Below are positions 32,809 to 42,737 of a stretch of DNA of 64,000 bases, one piece after another. A program made the translations under genes and the position numbers. The DNA is from Paenibacillus sp. PvR098 (GTDB lineage Bacteria; Bacillota; Bacilli; Paenibacillales; NBRC-103111): NCBI RefSeq assembly GCF_017833255.1, contig NZ_JAFIBU010000001.1, forward strand, positions 2,170,001 to 2,234,000. The letters run 5' to 3'. The notes below the pieces were generated by a model. That model was not told the DNA's origin. It searched no databases and saw only the letters and a program-made list of their open reading frames with translations. The number at the start of each line of letters is the position of its first letter. Positions within the stretch are counted from its first letter, which is position 1.

Positions 32809-33538
32809 TGTTTTTCACCCTAAATACGACCTTGTATTGAATGAACACGATCAGGATATTGAGCATCATACTGGGCATGTAAAACACAGGCTTCAACCCG
32901 CCGTGCAGAGCGCTTTTGCCATAGGCTCTGTCCCTCATATTGGTTTGAATTTCGGATATGGTGTAATTGCGAAAGAGCATTTGAATGAGAAAGGCCGCAT
33001 CTGGATATTCCGCCGGGAACCGGTTGCGAATAGCATAGTAAGCATACGCGGAATATCGTACGGCGCGAAGACCGGAGGTCGTGTCCGTTATATGCGTTCC
33101 TGTGAGTAAACAAATCACAAATCTAAAAAATAAAGTCACTAGTCTTTTCAAATGGCCCACATTCATTTCGATATCGCTTTCCGTCAAAAAACGGGAGCCG
33201 ATGACGATATCGGAATCGCGCTCTTCAATCGCCCTCATCATCACTTTTAACGTGCTGGGATCATGCTGTCCGTCCGCATCAAACTGAATGATAAACGGAT
33301 AGCTCCGCAGGCTTGCAAATTTATACCCTGTTTGTAAGCTGGAACCATATCCGAGATTGGTCGGATGCGAGATGACGGATACACCGCATCGTCTGGCTAT
33401 CCATTCCGTAGAGTCCGTCGATCCATCGTTTACCACCAGGATATCTGCGTCAAGCTGCTCACTTTGAATTCCTTCAATGACCCCCCTAATGCTGTCTTCC
33501 TCGTTATATGCGGGAATGATGACCAAGCACTTGTTCAT
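32801..33538 (-). CDS. GT2 glycosyltransferase, dolichol-phosphate-mannose-synthase type
   Basis: This 245-residue GT-A enzyme has VIIPAYNEEDSI at the N-terminus, ILVVNDGSTDST, the DxD-like metal motif in FDADGQHDPST, and GSRFL. The C-terminal part has one or two hydrophobic stretches. It is likely to load a sugar onto a polyprenyl phosphate, giving the lipid-linked donor that GT-C-type membrane proteins of the cluster could use. The start has AAAGGGG upstream and lies inside the end of the MurJ-like gene (35-nt overlap). Confidence 0.9.
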   Translation of the reverse strand: MNKCLVIIPAYNEEDSIRGVIEGIQSEQLDADILVVNDGSTDSTEWIARRCGVSVISHPTNLGYGSSLQTGYKFASLRSYPFIIQFDADGQHDPSTLKVMMRAIEERDSDIVIGSRFLTESDIEMNVGHLKRLVTLFFRFVICLLTGTHITDTTSGLRAVRYSAYAYYAIRNRFPAEYPDAAFLIQMLFRNYTISEIQTNMRDRAYGKSALHGGLKPVFYMPSMMLNILIVFIQYKVVFRVKNNA

Positions 33539-34934
33539 ATGTTACTGCCCCTTTCTCCTTCGCCTGAGATCTTAAAGTCAGAAACAAACAAATCATAAGC
33601 ATCAAAGCGTTGATCCCCCATCCGCATGCCGCTCCATAGCCGAGCCCCGGGGAACCATATATTCGGATGAAATAAAAGTCTAGTACGATATTAAATGCTG
33701 CTGAAACGATAAAGATCGCAAGCGGAACGTACATCTTGCCTAAAGCGAGGTAAAATCGCAGAATGATGGTCGAAATCCCTTGTCCGATGATCGATAAGGA
33801 AAAGCCGGCAAGCATATCGGACGTGGTTCTCAGAGATGTATAATCGAACGAGCCTCTCAGAAACAACAGGGAAATCAATGGATCTCTAGCTGTGTAAAAT
33901 AAAATAGCCGTAGGTACGGTGACGGCCAGAATCCAAAGCAATGAGGTTACCATTTGCTTCCTGATTTTTGTCCACTCCCTAAGCGAAATCCACTTGGACA
34001 TGGAAGGGAGCACAACTGCGCTAACGGCTGCTACGAACACCCACATGGGAAATTGAGATACACGGTAGGCATAGTTTAAACCGGAAATCGTCCCCGTCCC
34101 CTGCTGCGAAGCGAGATAGCGTTCAACAAAGGAAACGGAATACATGCTGATCAGAATAAACAGGTAAGGAACAAAGACCTTGGAAATTCCCGACGCATCC
34201 AATCGATCATAGCCTCTCTTCTCCATTTCCACTTGTACGGCCTCGGATTCCATTGTTTTTCTATGCCTCCACCATACGTACCAAGTGAGAAGCAGCATCA
34301 GCAGACCTCCCAGCACGATGGAAAAAGCATAGACGTATACGCCGTAGCTTTGCGGAATCCGGACTCCGTAAGCCCACGCAATGATCACGAGAAGCACTAT
34401 GTTAAACAATACCGGACCTATAGCCGGTATATTAAAGCGTCCCCGCACCTGAAGCATCGAAGCAAATACCGCGGATAATGGGAAGAAGACGACAATTGGC
34501 AGCAGGATGAGCAGAAGGTTCCAGCTCATCATCTGCTCTGCAGGGGTAAGGTCCGGTCTGATCCATTCGGTCATACCTTGTCCTAAGAAAACAAACCCAG
34601 CGGCAAGAAGCACGGTGGAGAAGGCTACGACTCCCGTAGTATTTCTCAAGGTGCGTCTCAGCCGTTCCTTCTTTCCCAACGCCGCAAGCTTGGCAAACTG
34701 AGGTACGCAGGCCGCTCCCAAGGCTGCGGCCAGAAGTCCGTTTGCCATTGTATCGGTAATAAAATAGGCCAGTCCCAGCGCATCAGCCGCAGCCGTTGTG
34801 CCGAAATACATGGCGTATACCATATCCTTCAGGAAGGCGACAGCCGCCAGCATCAAATTAATGACAATCAAGGAACCGACATTTTCATGAAAGTATCTTT
34901 TCCAGGATTTCATGATAGCTAACGTAGCAAACAC
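33504..34934 (-). CDS. MurJ-like lipid-linked glycan flippase
   Basis: This protein of about 476 residues has around 14 membrane helices of the MurJ/MVF branch of the MOP superfamily. Features are the opening DMVYAMYFGTTAAADALGLA, LAAALGAACVPQFAKLAA, SAVFASMLQVRGRFNIPAIG and LNYAYRVSQFPMWVFVAAVS. It would flip lipid-linked sugars outward. It lies between the deacetylase and GT2 genes. The start is uncertain: GTG at 34934 has AAGG too close, and ATG at 34913 has no good ribosome site. A housekeeping murJ is expected elsewhere in the genome. Confidence 0.88.
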   Translation of the reverse strand: MFATLAIMKSWKRYFHENVGSLIVINLMLAAVAFLKDMVYAMYFGTTAAADALGLAYFITDTMANGLLAAALGAACVPQFAKLAALGKKERLRRTLRNTTGVVAFSTVLLAAGFVFLGQGMTEWIRPDLTPAEQMMSWNLLLILLPIVVFFPLSAVFASMLQVRGRFNIPAIGPVLFNIVLLVIIAWAYGVRIPQSYGVYVYAFSIVLGGLLMLLLTWYVWWRHRKTMESEAVQVEMEKRGYDRLDASGISKVFVPYLFILISMYSVSFVERYLASQQGTGTISGLNYAYRVSQFPMWVFVAAVSAVVLPSMSKWISLREWTKIRKQMVTSLLWILAVTVPTAILFYTARDPLISLLFLRGSFDYTSLRTTSDMLAGFSLSIIGQGISTIILRFYLALGKMYVPLAIFIVSAAFNIVLDFYFIRIYGSPGLGYGAACGWGINALMLMICLFLTLRSQAKEKGAVTYEQVLGHHSRI

Positions 34935-34953
34935 CCCTTTTTGTTCCGGATGT

Positions 34954-35805
34954 TTAGGACAAGGATAATGCCGGATAGCTGCCTTGCTTGATCACTTCAC
35001 CGAGTGAGCCGAACTCAAACTCATTCAAAAGCCTGTTCAGCTTGCAATGTGTACTGTCCATATTAAAGTAGTGAATAAACCTTTTATAGGAAGGCGCCGC
35101 ATTCAGACGCGGGTGCTGCCGGTCAAGCTCCCATGGATGAATATAGATCATCCCCGGTCTCGTTTTGTTTAAATGGCTTAAAGCCCACGAAATCATCGCG
35201 TACGGTGCGGCTCTCAAATAAAACCCGCCGGAGAACGGTATGCGCATTTTACATATATTAAGTACGGTCGGGGGAAATTCCAGAATGTCCAGCCTTTTGC
35301 CCTCCACAATGGGGTAGAACGGTACGAGAGGCGCCCCCGCAATACCAGACAAAGGTGTACGGAACGGCTGAATGCTCGAGTCGCAAACAAACCCCTCCTC
35401 GCTTAAAATCTCCAACACGCGAAATCGATTAGGCGAGATAGACCATGACGGCGCCCGATACAGCGTCACCGGCTTATTTAGAATTCGTTCCAGGGTATGC
35501 TTGGAGAACAGCAGATCCTGCCGGAATTCTTCTAGTGTCTGCTGGCTGACCAGCCGATGCCATCCTCCATGAGATCCGACCTCATGCCCTTGTCTGGCAA
35601 TATCCAGTACCAAATCGGGATATTTCTGCGCCACGCAGCCGAGTATGAAGAATGTGGCATGCACACGGTTCTTGTCCAGCACATCCAATAATCGCTGCGT
35701 ATTCACCACGACCCGGTCTCTGAAGTTACCCCAGTTCTCGATCGGAATATTAAAACCATTCGTCTGATACCAGTCTTCCACATCAATGGTCAACACGTTT
35801 CTCAT
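34954..35805 (-). CDS. CE4 polysaccharide deacetylase (XrtA-associated/DUF3473 type)
   Basis: This 283-residue NodB-fold deacetylase has TIDVEDWYQTNGF carrying the metal and catalytic acids, ATFFILGCVAQKYP, EVGSHGGWHRLV with the two metal-binding His, LYRAPSWSISP, and LEFPPTVL with a DUF3473-type C-terminus (MIYIHPWELD). The metal triad is complete. There is no signal peptide, so it probably acts on a cytosolic lipid-linked intermediate, unlike the exported deacetylase domain of PelA. It lies between the ATP-grasp and MurJ-like genes with short gaps. Confidence 0.9.
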   Translation of the reverse strand: MRNVLTIDVEDWYQTNGFNIPIENWGNFRDRVVVNTQRLLDVLDKNRVHATFFILGCVAQKYPDLVLDIARQGHEVGSHGGWHRLVSQQTLEEFRQDLLFSKHTLERILNKPVTLYRAPSWSISPNRFRVLEILSEEGFVCDSSIQPFRTPLSGIAGAPLVPFYPIVEGKRLDILEFPPTVLNICKMRIPFSGGFYLRAAPYAMISWALSHLNKTRPGMIYIHPWELDRQHPRLNAAPSYKRFIHYFNMDSTHCKLNRLLNEFEFGSLGEVIKQGSYPALSLS

Positions 35806-35820
35806 TCCCTTTACCGCTCC

Positions 35821-36987
35821 TCAACGCATAAACATCGTTCTCCACATTCTTAGATCAAAAGCATACCGTAAGCATGCCGCCACAAAGCCGATCACAGGAC
35901 CCGGATCGTGAAGCGACAAAATATCGTCCCGTCCTCCTTCCGCCGGACCGGAAAAAAAGTTGGGTAACAAACGAAGCGGTTCTCTGTTCGTCAGTAGATG
36001 CAGTACATCTCCGGGAAGCAGGGAACGGCATTTGATGCCCTCGGTATATTCGAACCTATCGGGGGCATCCCCGTTAACAGCCGCTTGGTAGAGCAGCCAG
36101 GGAAAATCAATTCCCGAGAGGACCGCCAGATGTAACGAATTCCAAAAGCGAGGATTGATCTCCATAAACTTGGGCCGGCCATCGCGCGGGTCGATCATGA
36201 ATTCCAACTCAGCGATACCCGACCAGCCGATGCTTTGCAGCAGCATGGAGCAGGCTTTCACCAGCTCCGGACAGCGGATGCTCTCCTGCGCTGTGCTAGG
36301 TCCCCTCTCCACCGGATAATGACGCAGCTCCTTCTGAACGAAAGCGGACCGAAGCTCACTGCGGTGGTTAAATAACAGACATACATCGATGCGCTCCCCT
36401 GCCGGGATATATTCCTGCACCAAAGGAAAGGGGTACTGTTCATGGATGAGCCTGTATTGATGCTTCAGCTCACTCTTTCCTCCAACAAGCCGTATTCCCC
36501 TCGAGCCCGAGCTCCGTCTTGGTTTGATGATAACCGGATACGCCAATTCTCCGGCTAGTTCATCCAGCTCCCCTAAGCTCTGAGGCATATAAGTTGCCGG
36601 GCATGCCAGGCCTGCTGAAGCCGCCAACTGAACACTGGCGTATTTATCCTCGGCATGCTCGTAGCTTTCGGAAGGCGGGAGAACCATGGCGCATAGCGAT
36701 TCCAGCTCCTTCCTATGTTTTACGGCAAGGCTCATGGTCGTGTCATCCATCGGAATCAACACATCTACGGAATAGCTTCGCAGCGTTTGCACAAGCCAAT
36801 TCATAAACTTTTCCGGTTGTTGGACCGGATCAGGATAAATCACGGTCCGGGCGCTGTACCTCGAGAATGCGGCAGGCGTACACCTCGTTGTATCCGCTAC
36901 GATGACCTTGACCCCCTTCATTCCGAGGGACCTTGAAGCCGATAACGTTTTACGCATTAATGCGTCGGTTAATAGTACGGTTGGCAT
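35821..36987 (-). CDS. ATP-grasp ligase
   Basis: This 388-residue enzyme has a Rossmann-like N-terminal domain (VLLTDALMRKTLSASRSLG), then the ATP-grasp core: YPVIIKPRRSSGSRGIRLV with the ATP lysine, VQEYIPAGERIDV, and KFMEINPRFWNSLHL with the metal-binding Glu and Asn. Such ligases join a carboxylate to an amine or thiol through an acyl-phosphate. In this cluster the likely role is adding an amino acid or other acyl group to a deacetylated sugar. That is inference from its position directly before the deacetylase gene. Confidence 0.88.
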   Translation of the reverse strand: MPTVLLTDALMRKTLSASRSLGMKGVKVIVADTTRCTPAAFSRYSARTVIYPDPVQQPEKFMNWLVQTLRSYSVDVLIPMDDTTMSLAVKHRKELESLCAMVLPPSESYEHAEDKYASVQLAASAGLACPATYMPQSLGELDELAGELAYPVIIKPRRSSGSRGIRLVGGKSELKHQYRLIHEQYPFPLVQEYIPAGERIDVCLLFNHRSELRSAFVQKELRHYPVERGPSTAQESIRCPELVKACSMLLQSIGWSGIAELEFMIDPRDGRPKFMEINPRFWNSLHLAVLSGIDFPWLLYQAAVNGDAPDRFEYTEGIKCRSLLPGDVLHLLTNREPLRLLPNFFSGPAEGGRDDILSLHDPGPVIGFVAACLRYAFDLRMWRTMFMR

Positions 36988-37009
36988 GAGGAAGCACCCA
37001 TCCCTAAAA

Positions 37010-39079
37010 TTATTTCAACAGATTATACGGGTTGTTTCCGTCCTGTGTAATCAAATACACTCTCATATTCGGGGAATCCGAGAAAATCTGCATATGGCTG
37101 TTTGTCTTGCGATAAGCTTCCGCCCAATAATACGCTCTAGCCTGAATGGCAATCCGATTCTCCTTTATACGATAATAATCGTCGAGCCGGGCTCCAACAT
37201 TGGCTGGGAAGGGTTGTTCCGCGTCCTCCTCCGTCACTTCCCGATTCGTATCTAACGGGATTTTCTCCACAAACAGAAATACATAGTTCGTCGGAAAGCT
37301 TCCCGCCTTTTCATCCTTTTCCGTAATTCCTTTGGCGAATTCCCACAAGTTCGTATGCCATCCGTAACCGAGCACCATGGGGTACTCCTCAATCGGAGAA
37401 ATGATCGTCCATTCCTGATGAGGGAATTCATTACGGATTTTAATATAGGCTTGAACGGCCTCTTCATATTGGTACCGGTTTCCCAGCGGGAGAGCATAGC
37501 CCGCATTGGAGAAGAAGAACATGAGGATCAACACAGATGCGACCAGTTTAATCGCTTCGGACACAAACCTGTTTTGGATAAAGGCCACAATCTGACTAAG
37601 CGTCCGTGCGATCACGACAGCCGCGACGATTATAAAAAAAATTTCGAGCCGGTATTCCGGTATGAATACGGGAAGGCCCAAATGGTCTGCTTGATACATA
37701 CCGAAGAATAACAACCCGAGCAGAAGATAAACACTGTTCATACGCCAATCGCTTGTGAGCAGAACGCTCCCCCGGTGAAGAAACCGCAACAGCATCCCTG
37801 CGACAACCAGAATTCCAAGCACCCCTATGCTCACCAAAAACACCAAAATGAAATGATTCGTGGAGTAGCCTTCCCATAATTTGCTCCAGGTTCTGAATTC
37901 ATCTCCGCCGAGATTGACGCTGTCCCTGACAAAATCGATTGAAGTCTCATGGAACTCTAGCCCGGATAAGACCCCCAGCACTAATGGCATCACGCCGATT
38001 CCGCCGGCTAGCAGAAAAATAATGACGAGCTTGAGGAAGCTTCCCGAACGAATGACCTTATCCGCATGAAAAAGGAAAACAACGATGTAAGCAGCTCCTG
38101 TACATACAGCCACATAAGGATGGATGAATAAGGTCAAAACCATACATTCGGCTGCCAAAAATAGTGAGGCCGGTCGACCTTTACGAAAATATTCGATCAA
38201 AAAATGGATGCCCGGAAAAAAGAATAAAATACCGTATTCCATAGATAAGGCAGACATTTGCCTCCATAAGTACCCTCCGAACAACCAGGAGGAGGCTGCA
38301 ATGATCGCCATCGTCACGAAAATCGCCATCATGTCGTTCGGATCATATTTTCTAAGTACATAATAGAGGGTGATCAGGATCAATACTCCGGCAAGTGGTC
38401 CGATGAACCGAACAATGTAATATGGATCCAGTAAATAAAACTTGTTTAGCGCCGCTATCACCGCTTCAAAGCCGTACGGGTATACACCATCAATATAAAG
38501 AATGTTGGCGCTAAGGGCTTTCACCCATTTCAAATGAACATACGGATCGGAAGCCCCGTAGTAGGCATGCTCGATGGAGTGTCCAAAACGGACATATCCG
38601 CAGAGAACCAGACTAAGAATGGTGCCCGCCCAGGCAATAGGACTTGATAAAAAAACCTGAAGTCCTTGCTTGAACCCGCTCCGCATATCTCCCTTTGTTT
38701 CCATCCATTTCGCTAACAGCTTGCGTTTAAGTTCATCGCGGTTATCTGTTAAATCAAGCAGTCTCACAAGCTGCTTCCTTCCAAGGGTCACCTCACCCGA
38801 CTTGATTTTCCGCTTGGCTAGCAGCGTGAAGGCGATAGCTACCGCAACGTACAACGAGATCGTCTCGTAAAGCTTGGATAAGGCAAACAAATGAACGATA
38901 AGGATGATGAAAAAATGAGAATGAATCATACTGATGACCCATCTGTCGAGCTTTCCCTTATGATCCTCATCTAGGGGTACGACGAGCGATGGAATGATGT
39001 AAAAAAGCAAGAAGTAAGAAAACAAGAATTTAAGCAAGTACAATGCTGTTGTAGCGTGTTCAGCCACTTTACATTCCAC
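37010..39079 (-). CDS. Large multi-TM, GT-C-like membrane protein 2 (cluster B)
   Basis: This 689-residue paralog of the multi-TM proteins at 13673 and 39069 has about 13 helices with an N-terminal cytosolic loop and a C-terminal soluble region. It retains the signature GYVRFGHS, DPYVHLKWVKALS, LYIDGVYPYGFEAV. Its C-terminal segment has WTIISPIEEYPMVLGYGWHT, matching the other two. It starts within the end of the neighbouring gene (11-nt overlap). Two GT-C-like members in cluster B against one in cluster A suggests a more complex repeat unit. Enzyme activity is inferred from topology only. Confidence 0.68.
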   Translation of the reverse strand: MECKVAEHATTALYLLKFLFSYFLLFYIIPSLVVPLDEDHKGKLDRWVISMIHSHFFIILIVHLFALSKLYETISLYVAVAIAFTLLAKRKIKSGEVTLGRKQLVRLLDLTDNRDELKRKLLAKWMETKGDMRSGFKQGLQVFLSSPIAWAGTILSLVLCGYVRFGHSIEHAYYGASDPYVHLKWVKALSANILYIDGVYPYGFEAVIAALNKFYLLDPYYIVRFIGPLAGVLILITLYYVLRKYDPNDMMAIFVTMAIIAASSWLFGGYLWRQMSALSMEYGILFFFPGIHFLIEYFRKGRPASLFLAAECMVLTLFIHPYVAVCTGAAYIVVFLFHADKVIRSGSFLKLVIIFLLAGGIGVMPLVLGVLSGLEFHETSIDFVRDSVNLGGDEFRTWSKLWEGYSTNHFILVFLVSIGVLGILVVAGMLLRFLHRGSVLLTSDWRMNSVYLLLGLLFFGMYQADHLGLPVFIPEYRLEIFFIIVAAVVIARTLSQIVAFIQNRFVSEAIKLVASVLILMFFFSNAGYALPLGNRYQYEEAVQAYIKIRNEFPHQEWTIISPIEEYPMVLGYGWHTNLWEFAKGITEKDEKAGSFPTNYVFLFVEKIPLDTNREVTEEDAEQPFPANVGARLDDYYRIKENRIAIQARAYYWAEAYRKTNSHMQIFSDSPNMRVYLITQDGNNPYNLLK

Positions 39080-41099
39080 CCTTCCCGTCGTCTCCCCAGA
39101 GGATTCGGTTCATCTGTTCTCTTATCATCTCCCGGTGCAGTCGGTACACCTCCAAATGATCATCTTCGTAATAAAGAGTCATATCTTGCTGGGTGGCTTG
39201 GTGTATGTTCAACCACATCTTCAGCTCAGCCATCTCCTTCTCCCGGCGATGATAGGTCTCTTCCAATAACGGATAAATACTGTTGGAACGGCTCACCTTA
39301 AACACTACTTTTTCCCTGAAAATGAAAACGTCATTAGGCAGATCGGGGTCCGACTTTGTTTCATTACGTTTCGTCAAATAGGATTTTTCCGGATCATACG
39401 TTTGAAGCAAGTCCCGAACATACATGTGAAAGCCGTTCCCCAAAATGATAGGGTACTGCTCTTCTTGGGCCACGATCATCCACGTGTTCGGACGATGCTT
39501 GCCGCTGATCTGCAAATATTTCTCCACGCTGCTGCCCCATTCCAGCTTATATGTAATAATAGGAGATGGCTTAAGCACGAGGAGAACAAAGGCAGGGAGC
39601 AGCAGACATGCCATCCAATCCAGCCCATTACGAAACCGGAACCACCGTGCAGGAAACCGGATCGTCATGTGCCAAGCGGCACCCAGCCCAAATGACGCGG
39701 CGAAAGCCCATAGCTCGTTTGAGCGTGAACCGATAATCTCGCTTCCCGTCCATAATCCCACAAATACGTACAAGACAAAGCTTGTCGCGCCGAACAAGAA
39801 TGTGAATAGACCGAATCGGACTTCCCTTTTCGAGCCTCGATCAAAGATCGCATAGAGCAAAGCCCACGCCCCGACTAGCAATATCGATACGACACCCAAA
39901 TAATCCAATAGGCGAAGCTCCGGTATAACGATATCCTGAACTTGCGAAACGAGATAACGCGCTGAGCTACTGTGAAACCCCCTTCCAATGAGAAGCCCAA
40001 GGCCTAGCGGCAACGAGGCAAGCAAGCCCGTTGCGATACAAATAACGAATACGTTACGGCAGCTCTTCCACTCTCCCCGGGGATCCGTCAGAAAGAATAC
40101 AACCACCATAATGAAGACCGACATCATCGTATATGCGTAGGCAAAAGAGTGAACTAGCCCGGATATGGCGATACATATGCCGGCATTACGAAGAGACAGA
40201 GCGTCTTTTGAATTTAGATATTGGAAGGTAAAATACAGAGCCGGAAACAGGAATACGAAGGCAAACTCCTGCGAGTTCGTAGCCGCCTGACGCTCCCAAC
40301 CGTTTTGGCTAAAATAATAGCCTGCCCATCCGTAGACTATGGCTGCGAGCAAGCCTGCCGCGTATCGCCCGGTCATCTTGGAAAGAGCGAAGTATAGCCC
40401 TAGAACCGTCAGTACCCCATTGAACGGCCCCGTATATTTCAAAATATACAGTGCGTCTATCGTCGTAAACTTCGAAAGCGTGGCCATAAAAATATGGAAC
40501 CCTTGCGGGTAAATGCCGTCGTGAAACAAGTGGCGACCATTGATATATTTAAACCATGCCAGAGTAACGTACCCGTCGGAAAACGCGGGGGGACTGCTCG
40601 TCACTGCGTCGTAGAACCTCAAGTATGCCGCTACGGAAATAACCATCGCCAACAGGGACAATCGAATCAGCGAAGGCACCCGAAGATATTTGGTCACCTC
40701 TTGCTTCAAGTCTGCATATTTTCCTTTTATCCAAGCGGCTATGGCAGCCTTTACAGGTATCTGACCGTCAAGAAAATTATAGAATAACGTTTGAACATAG
40801 TACTTTACTTGCTCATCCTCGGTGGTTGCAGAACGTCTGCGCATATATTTCCCTATGGCCATCAGGCCGAGAATAAGAAGGATCGTAATCATTTCAAACA
40901 GCTTAACGAGAACGAGCAAATAACCGAGCAAGATGAGCAAAATCATCAATTTACAATAGTTGATGATGGCTTGCTCCATCCGGTCGCCTCGCTGTTGCTT
41001 GAAAATTAGCCGGGGGATCAGCACAGTCAGCAAACCATAAGTGAAAAAATATTGTGTCACATGGATGATTTGATTGTGCCAGGTCTGGTAAGAAGACAC
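39069..41099 (-). CDS. Large multi-TM, GT-C-like membrane protein 1 (cluster B)
   Basis: This 676-residue protein is most like the cluster A protein at 13673. Shared features are AYLRFYDAVTSSPPAFSD, YVTLAWFKYI, LFHDGIYPQGFHIFMATLSK and the C-terminal WMIVAQEEQYPIILGNGFHM with VFIFREKVV. It has about 13 membrane helices. It follows the pelG-like gene by 18 nt, the same spacing and order as in cluster A, so the pair pelG/GT-C appears to be a conserved unit. Sugar transfer from a lipid carrier on the outer face is the most natural guess. Confidence 0.7.
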   Translation of the reverse strand: MSSYQTWHNQIIHVTQYFFTYGLLTVLIPRLIFKQQRGDRMEQAIINYCKLMILLILLGYLLVLVKLFEMITILLILGLMAIGKYMRRRSATTEDEQVKYYVQTLFYNFLDGQIPVKAAIAAWIKGKYADLKQEVTKYLRVPSLIRLSLLAMVISVAAYLRFYDAVTSSPPAFSDGYVTLAWFKYINGRHLFHDGIYPQGFHIFMATLSKFTTIDALYILKYTGPFNGVLTVLGLYFALSKMTGRYAAGLLAAIVYGWAGYYFSQNGWERQAATNSQEFAFVFLFPALYFTFQYLNSKDALSLRNAGICIAISGLVHSFAYAYTMMSVFIMVVVFFLTDPRGEWKSCRNVFVICIATGLLASLPLGLGLLIGRGFHSSSARYLVSQVQDIVIPELRLLDYLGVVSILLVGAWALLYAIFDRGSKREVRFGLFTFLFGATSFVLYVFVGLWTGSEIIGSRSNELWAFAASFGLGAAWHMTIRFPARWFRFRNGLDWMACLLLPAFVLLVLKPSPIITYKLEWGSSVEKYLQISGKHRPNTWMIVAQEEQYPIILGNGFHMYVRDLLQTYDPEKSYLTKRNETKSDPDLPNDVFIFREKVVFKVSRSNSIYPLLEETYHRREKEMAELKMWLNIHQATQQDMTLYYEDDHLEVYRLHREMIREQMNRILWGDDGKGGM

Positions 41100-41117
41100 C
41101 CCGGTGATCTCCTTTCT

Positions 41118-42737
41118 TCATGACGCCGAATACAAATAGTAGTCTAATTTCTTCAAAACTTTGGTTATATTTAGAGTGGAGAGAACGGCGGTCACCACGG
41201 ATCCCGCCAGCAGCCCGGACACGGCATAGTGATATCCGACCCACCGGCTTAGAAGAAATCCGATAATAAAGTTAACGATTAGCCCGGGAACGAGGGCGTT
41301 GATGATTTTATACGGCTGGGATAAAGCAAATAAAATCACCGCATTCATCAAAAAGACCGACAGTACGGTATAAGCGACAAGTGCCCAAACGAGCACAAAT
41401 TGCGTAATCTCACTGGAAAGGAACGATTTGCCGTTTGCCAAATAGTATTGATGATCCAGGTAATAGGCGACGCCGTAGATGATAAACCCGCTGATTACGG
41501 CGTTTAAAACATGCAGCCCTTGTGTCCGGAAATACATCAGCAAGTAATTGTTGTTCATCTTGGAGGTTTGACTGCCCTTATACACCTTCTGTCCTGCTTC
41601 CAAGTCCTTCATTAACCAAGACACACTGACCTCGCAAAAGCCCATTGGCAGCACCAGCATAAGAAGCGCAAAATCTAGCCCAATCTCGTACTCGCCTCTG
41701 AACCAAATGACATAGGGCATGTAGACGTTATTGGTAGACCATGCCACGATCCGGTCTATAAAAAGAAAGGTGAAATATAGGAAACCGTAAAAAAAATAAT
41801 GCATGGTCGTATAGACCGTAATAGAAAATCTAGGGAGATGGGAAATCCCCGTTTTCTTCGATTTACGCTCATCGAGTTCAAAGTAATATTTGATGAGGAT
41901 TGCGCTCAAGAGGGAGATGATCAATATGGCCAGCAATTGGGCCCATATGATGTCCATGCCGAGTATTTTATAAAAAACATAAACGATAGCGATTCCCAAA
42001 ATAATGAAGACCGTAAACGTAATCTCCCTGCGAAGAATGTACATCACCGTAACGGTTAGCCAAATGGAGCTCAACAGGATAAAGTAAGCGACGATGTAAA
42101 ACAGCATCCGGTAGGGAAACAGGGTGAAAAAAATGTCCGTGATTAAGATAATGGCGGATAATGCCAGTGATACGATGAAACCGATTCGGATAAATAAATA
42201 GGTCGTTCTTCTCGCAAGATGATAGTGTCCTTGTATGATATAAAAAAAGCCGCGTCTAGCAATCGCTTGCGTAAAACCGCCAACCGTCATAAAACTCAGG
42301 ATCGTCCCTATGGCAATGCTTGTGGCCAGCTCAACCGATAAGTTCTCGTTGGACCAAAGCGAAAATTTCAAGGTCAGCATGGACAATACAGATATGGCCA
42401 TCGGCAGAGCAAAGATCACGCCTCGCAGAAAAGCACGAAGAAGTTCTAAGACGGTAGACAGCACTGCGGGTTTATCAACATTGGAAAATGGGCTATACAC
42501 AATCTTGTCTTGTATGGCATTCCACAGCACCTCAGCCAATTCGAATACATTGTTCATGCCGAATTCTTTACTTGTTCGCTGATCGTTCCACCCCATGGAT
42601 TCGAGCAAAGCGGCGACTTCATTCATGTCTTGGGGCTGCAAATGACGATTCAGAATATCCTTCATCAGTACGTTGAAGAGCTCTCTTTGCTCTTCCCGAA
42701 CCAAGCCTTTGGCATGAACCTTCACGATTTCACTCAT
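41118..42737 (-). CDS. PelG-like polysaccharide transporter (cluster B)
   Basis: This protein of about 539 residues is a close paralog of the gene at 15494. Shared motifs are SVELATSIAIGTILSFMTVG with QAIARRGFFYIIQGHY, FIDRIVAWSTNNVY, WFRGEYEIGLDFALLML and the C-terminal LKKLDYYLYSAS. The cytosolic N-terminal extension has VAALLESMGWNDQRTSKEFG, matching the cluster A motif. The start lies inside the end of the scaffold gene; ATG at 42737 and an upstream TTG at 42752 both fit poorly to a ribosome site, so translation is probably coupled. It has about 12 membrane helices. Confidence 0.85.
   Translation of the reverse strand: MSEIVKVHAKGLVREEQRELFNVLMKDILNRHLQPQDMNEVAALLESMGWNDQRTSKEFGMNNVFELAEVLWNAIQDKIVYSPFSNVDKPAVLSTVLELLRAFLRGVIFALPMAISVLSMLTLKFSLWSNENLSVELATSIAIGTILSFMTVGGFTQAIARRGFFYIIQGHYHLARRTTYLFIRIGFIVSLALSAIILITDIFFTLFPYRMLFYIVAYFILLSSIWLTVTVMYILRREITFTVFIILGIAIVYVFYKILGMDIIWAQLLAILIISLLSAILIKYYFELDERKSKKTGISHLPRFSITVYTTMHYFFYGFLYFTFLFIDRIVAWSTNNVYMPYVIWFRGEYEIGLDFALLMLVLPMGFCEVSVSWLMKDLEAGQKVYKGSQTSKMNNNYLLMYFRTQGLHVLNAVISGFIIYGVAYYLDHQYYLANGKSFLSSEITQFVLVWALVAYTVLSVFLMNAVILFALSQPYKIINALVPGLIVNFIIGFLLSRWVGYHYAVSGLLAGSVVTAVLSTLNITKVLKKLDYYLYSAS

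Noticed and set aside
33504-34934. The housekeeping MurJ of peptidoglycan synthesis
   Set aside because: Its place inside a glycan cluster with deacetylase and GT2 genes favours a dedicated flippase; without the genome this cannot be excluded fully.
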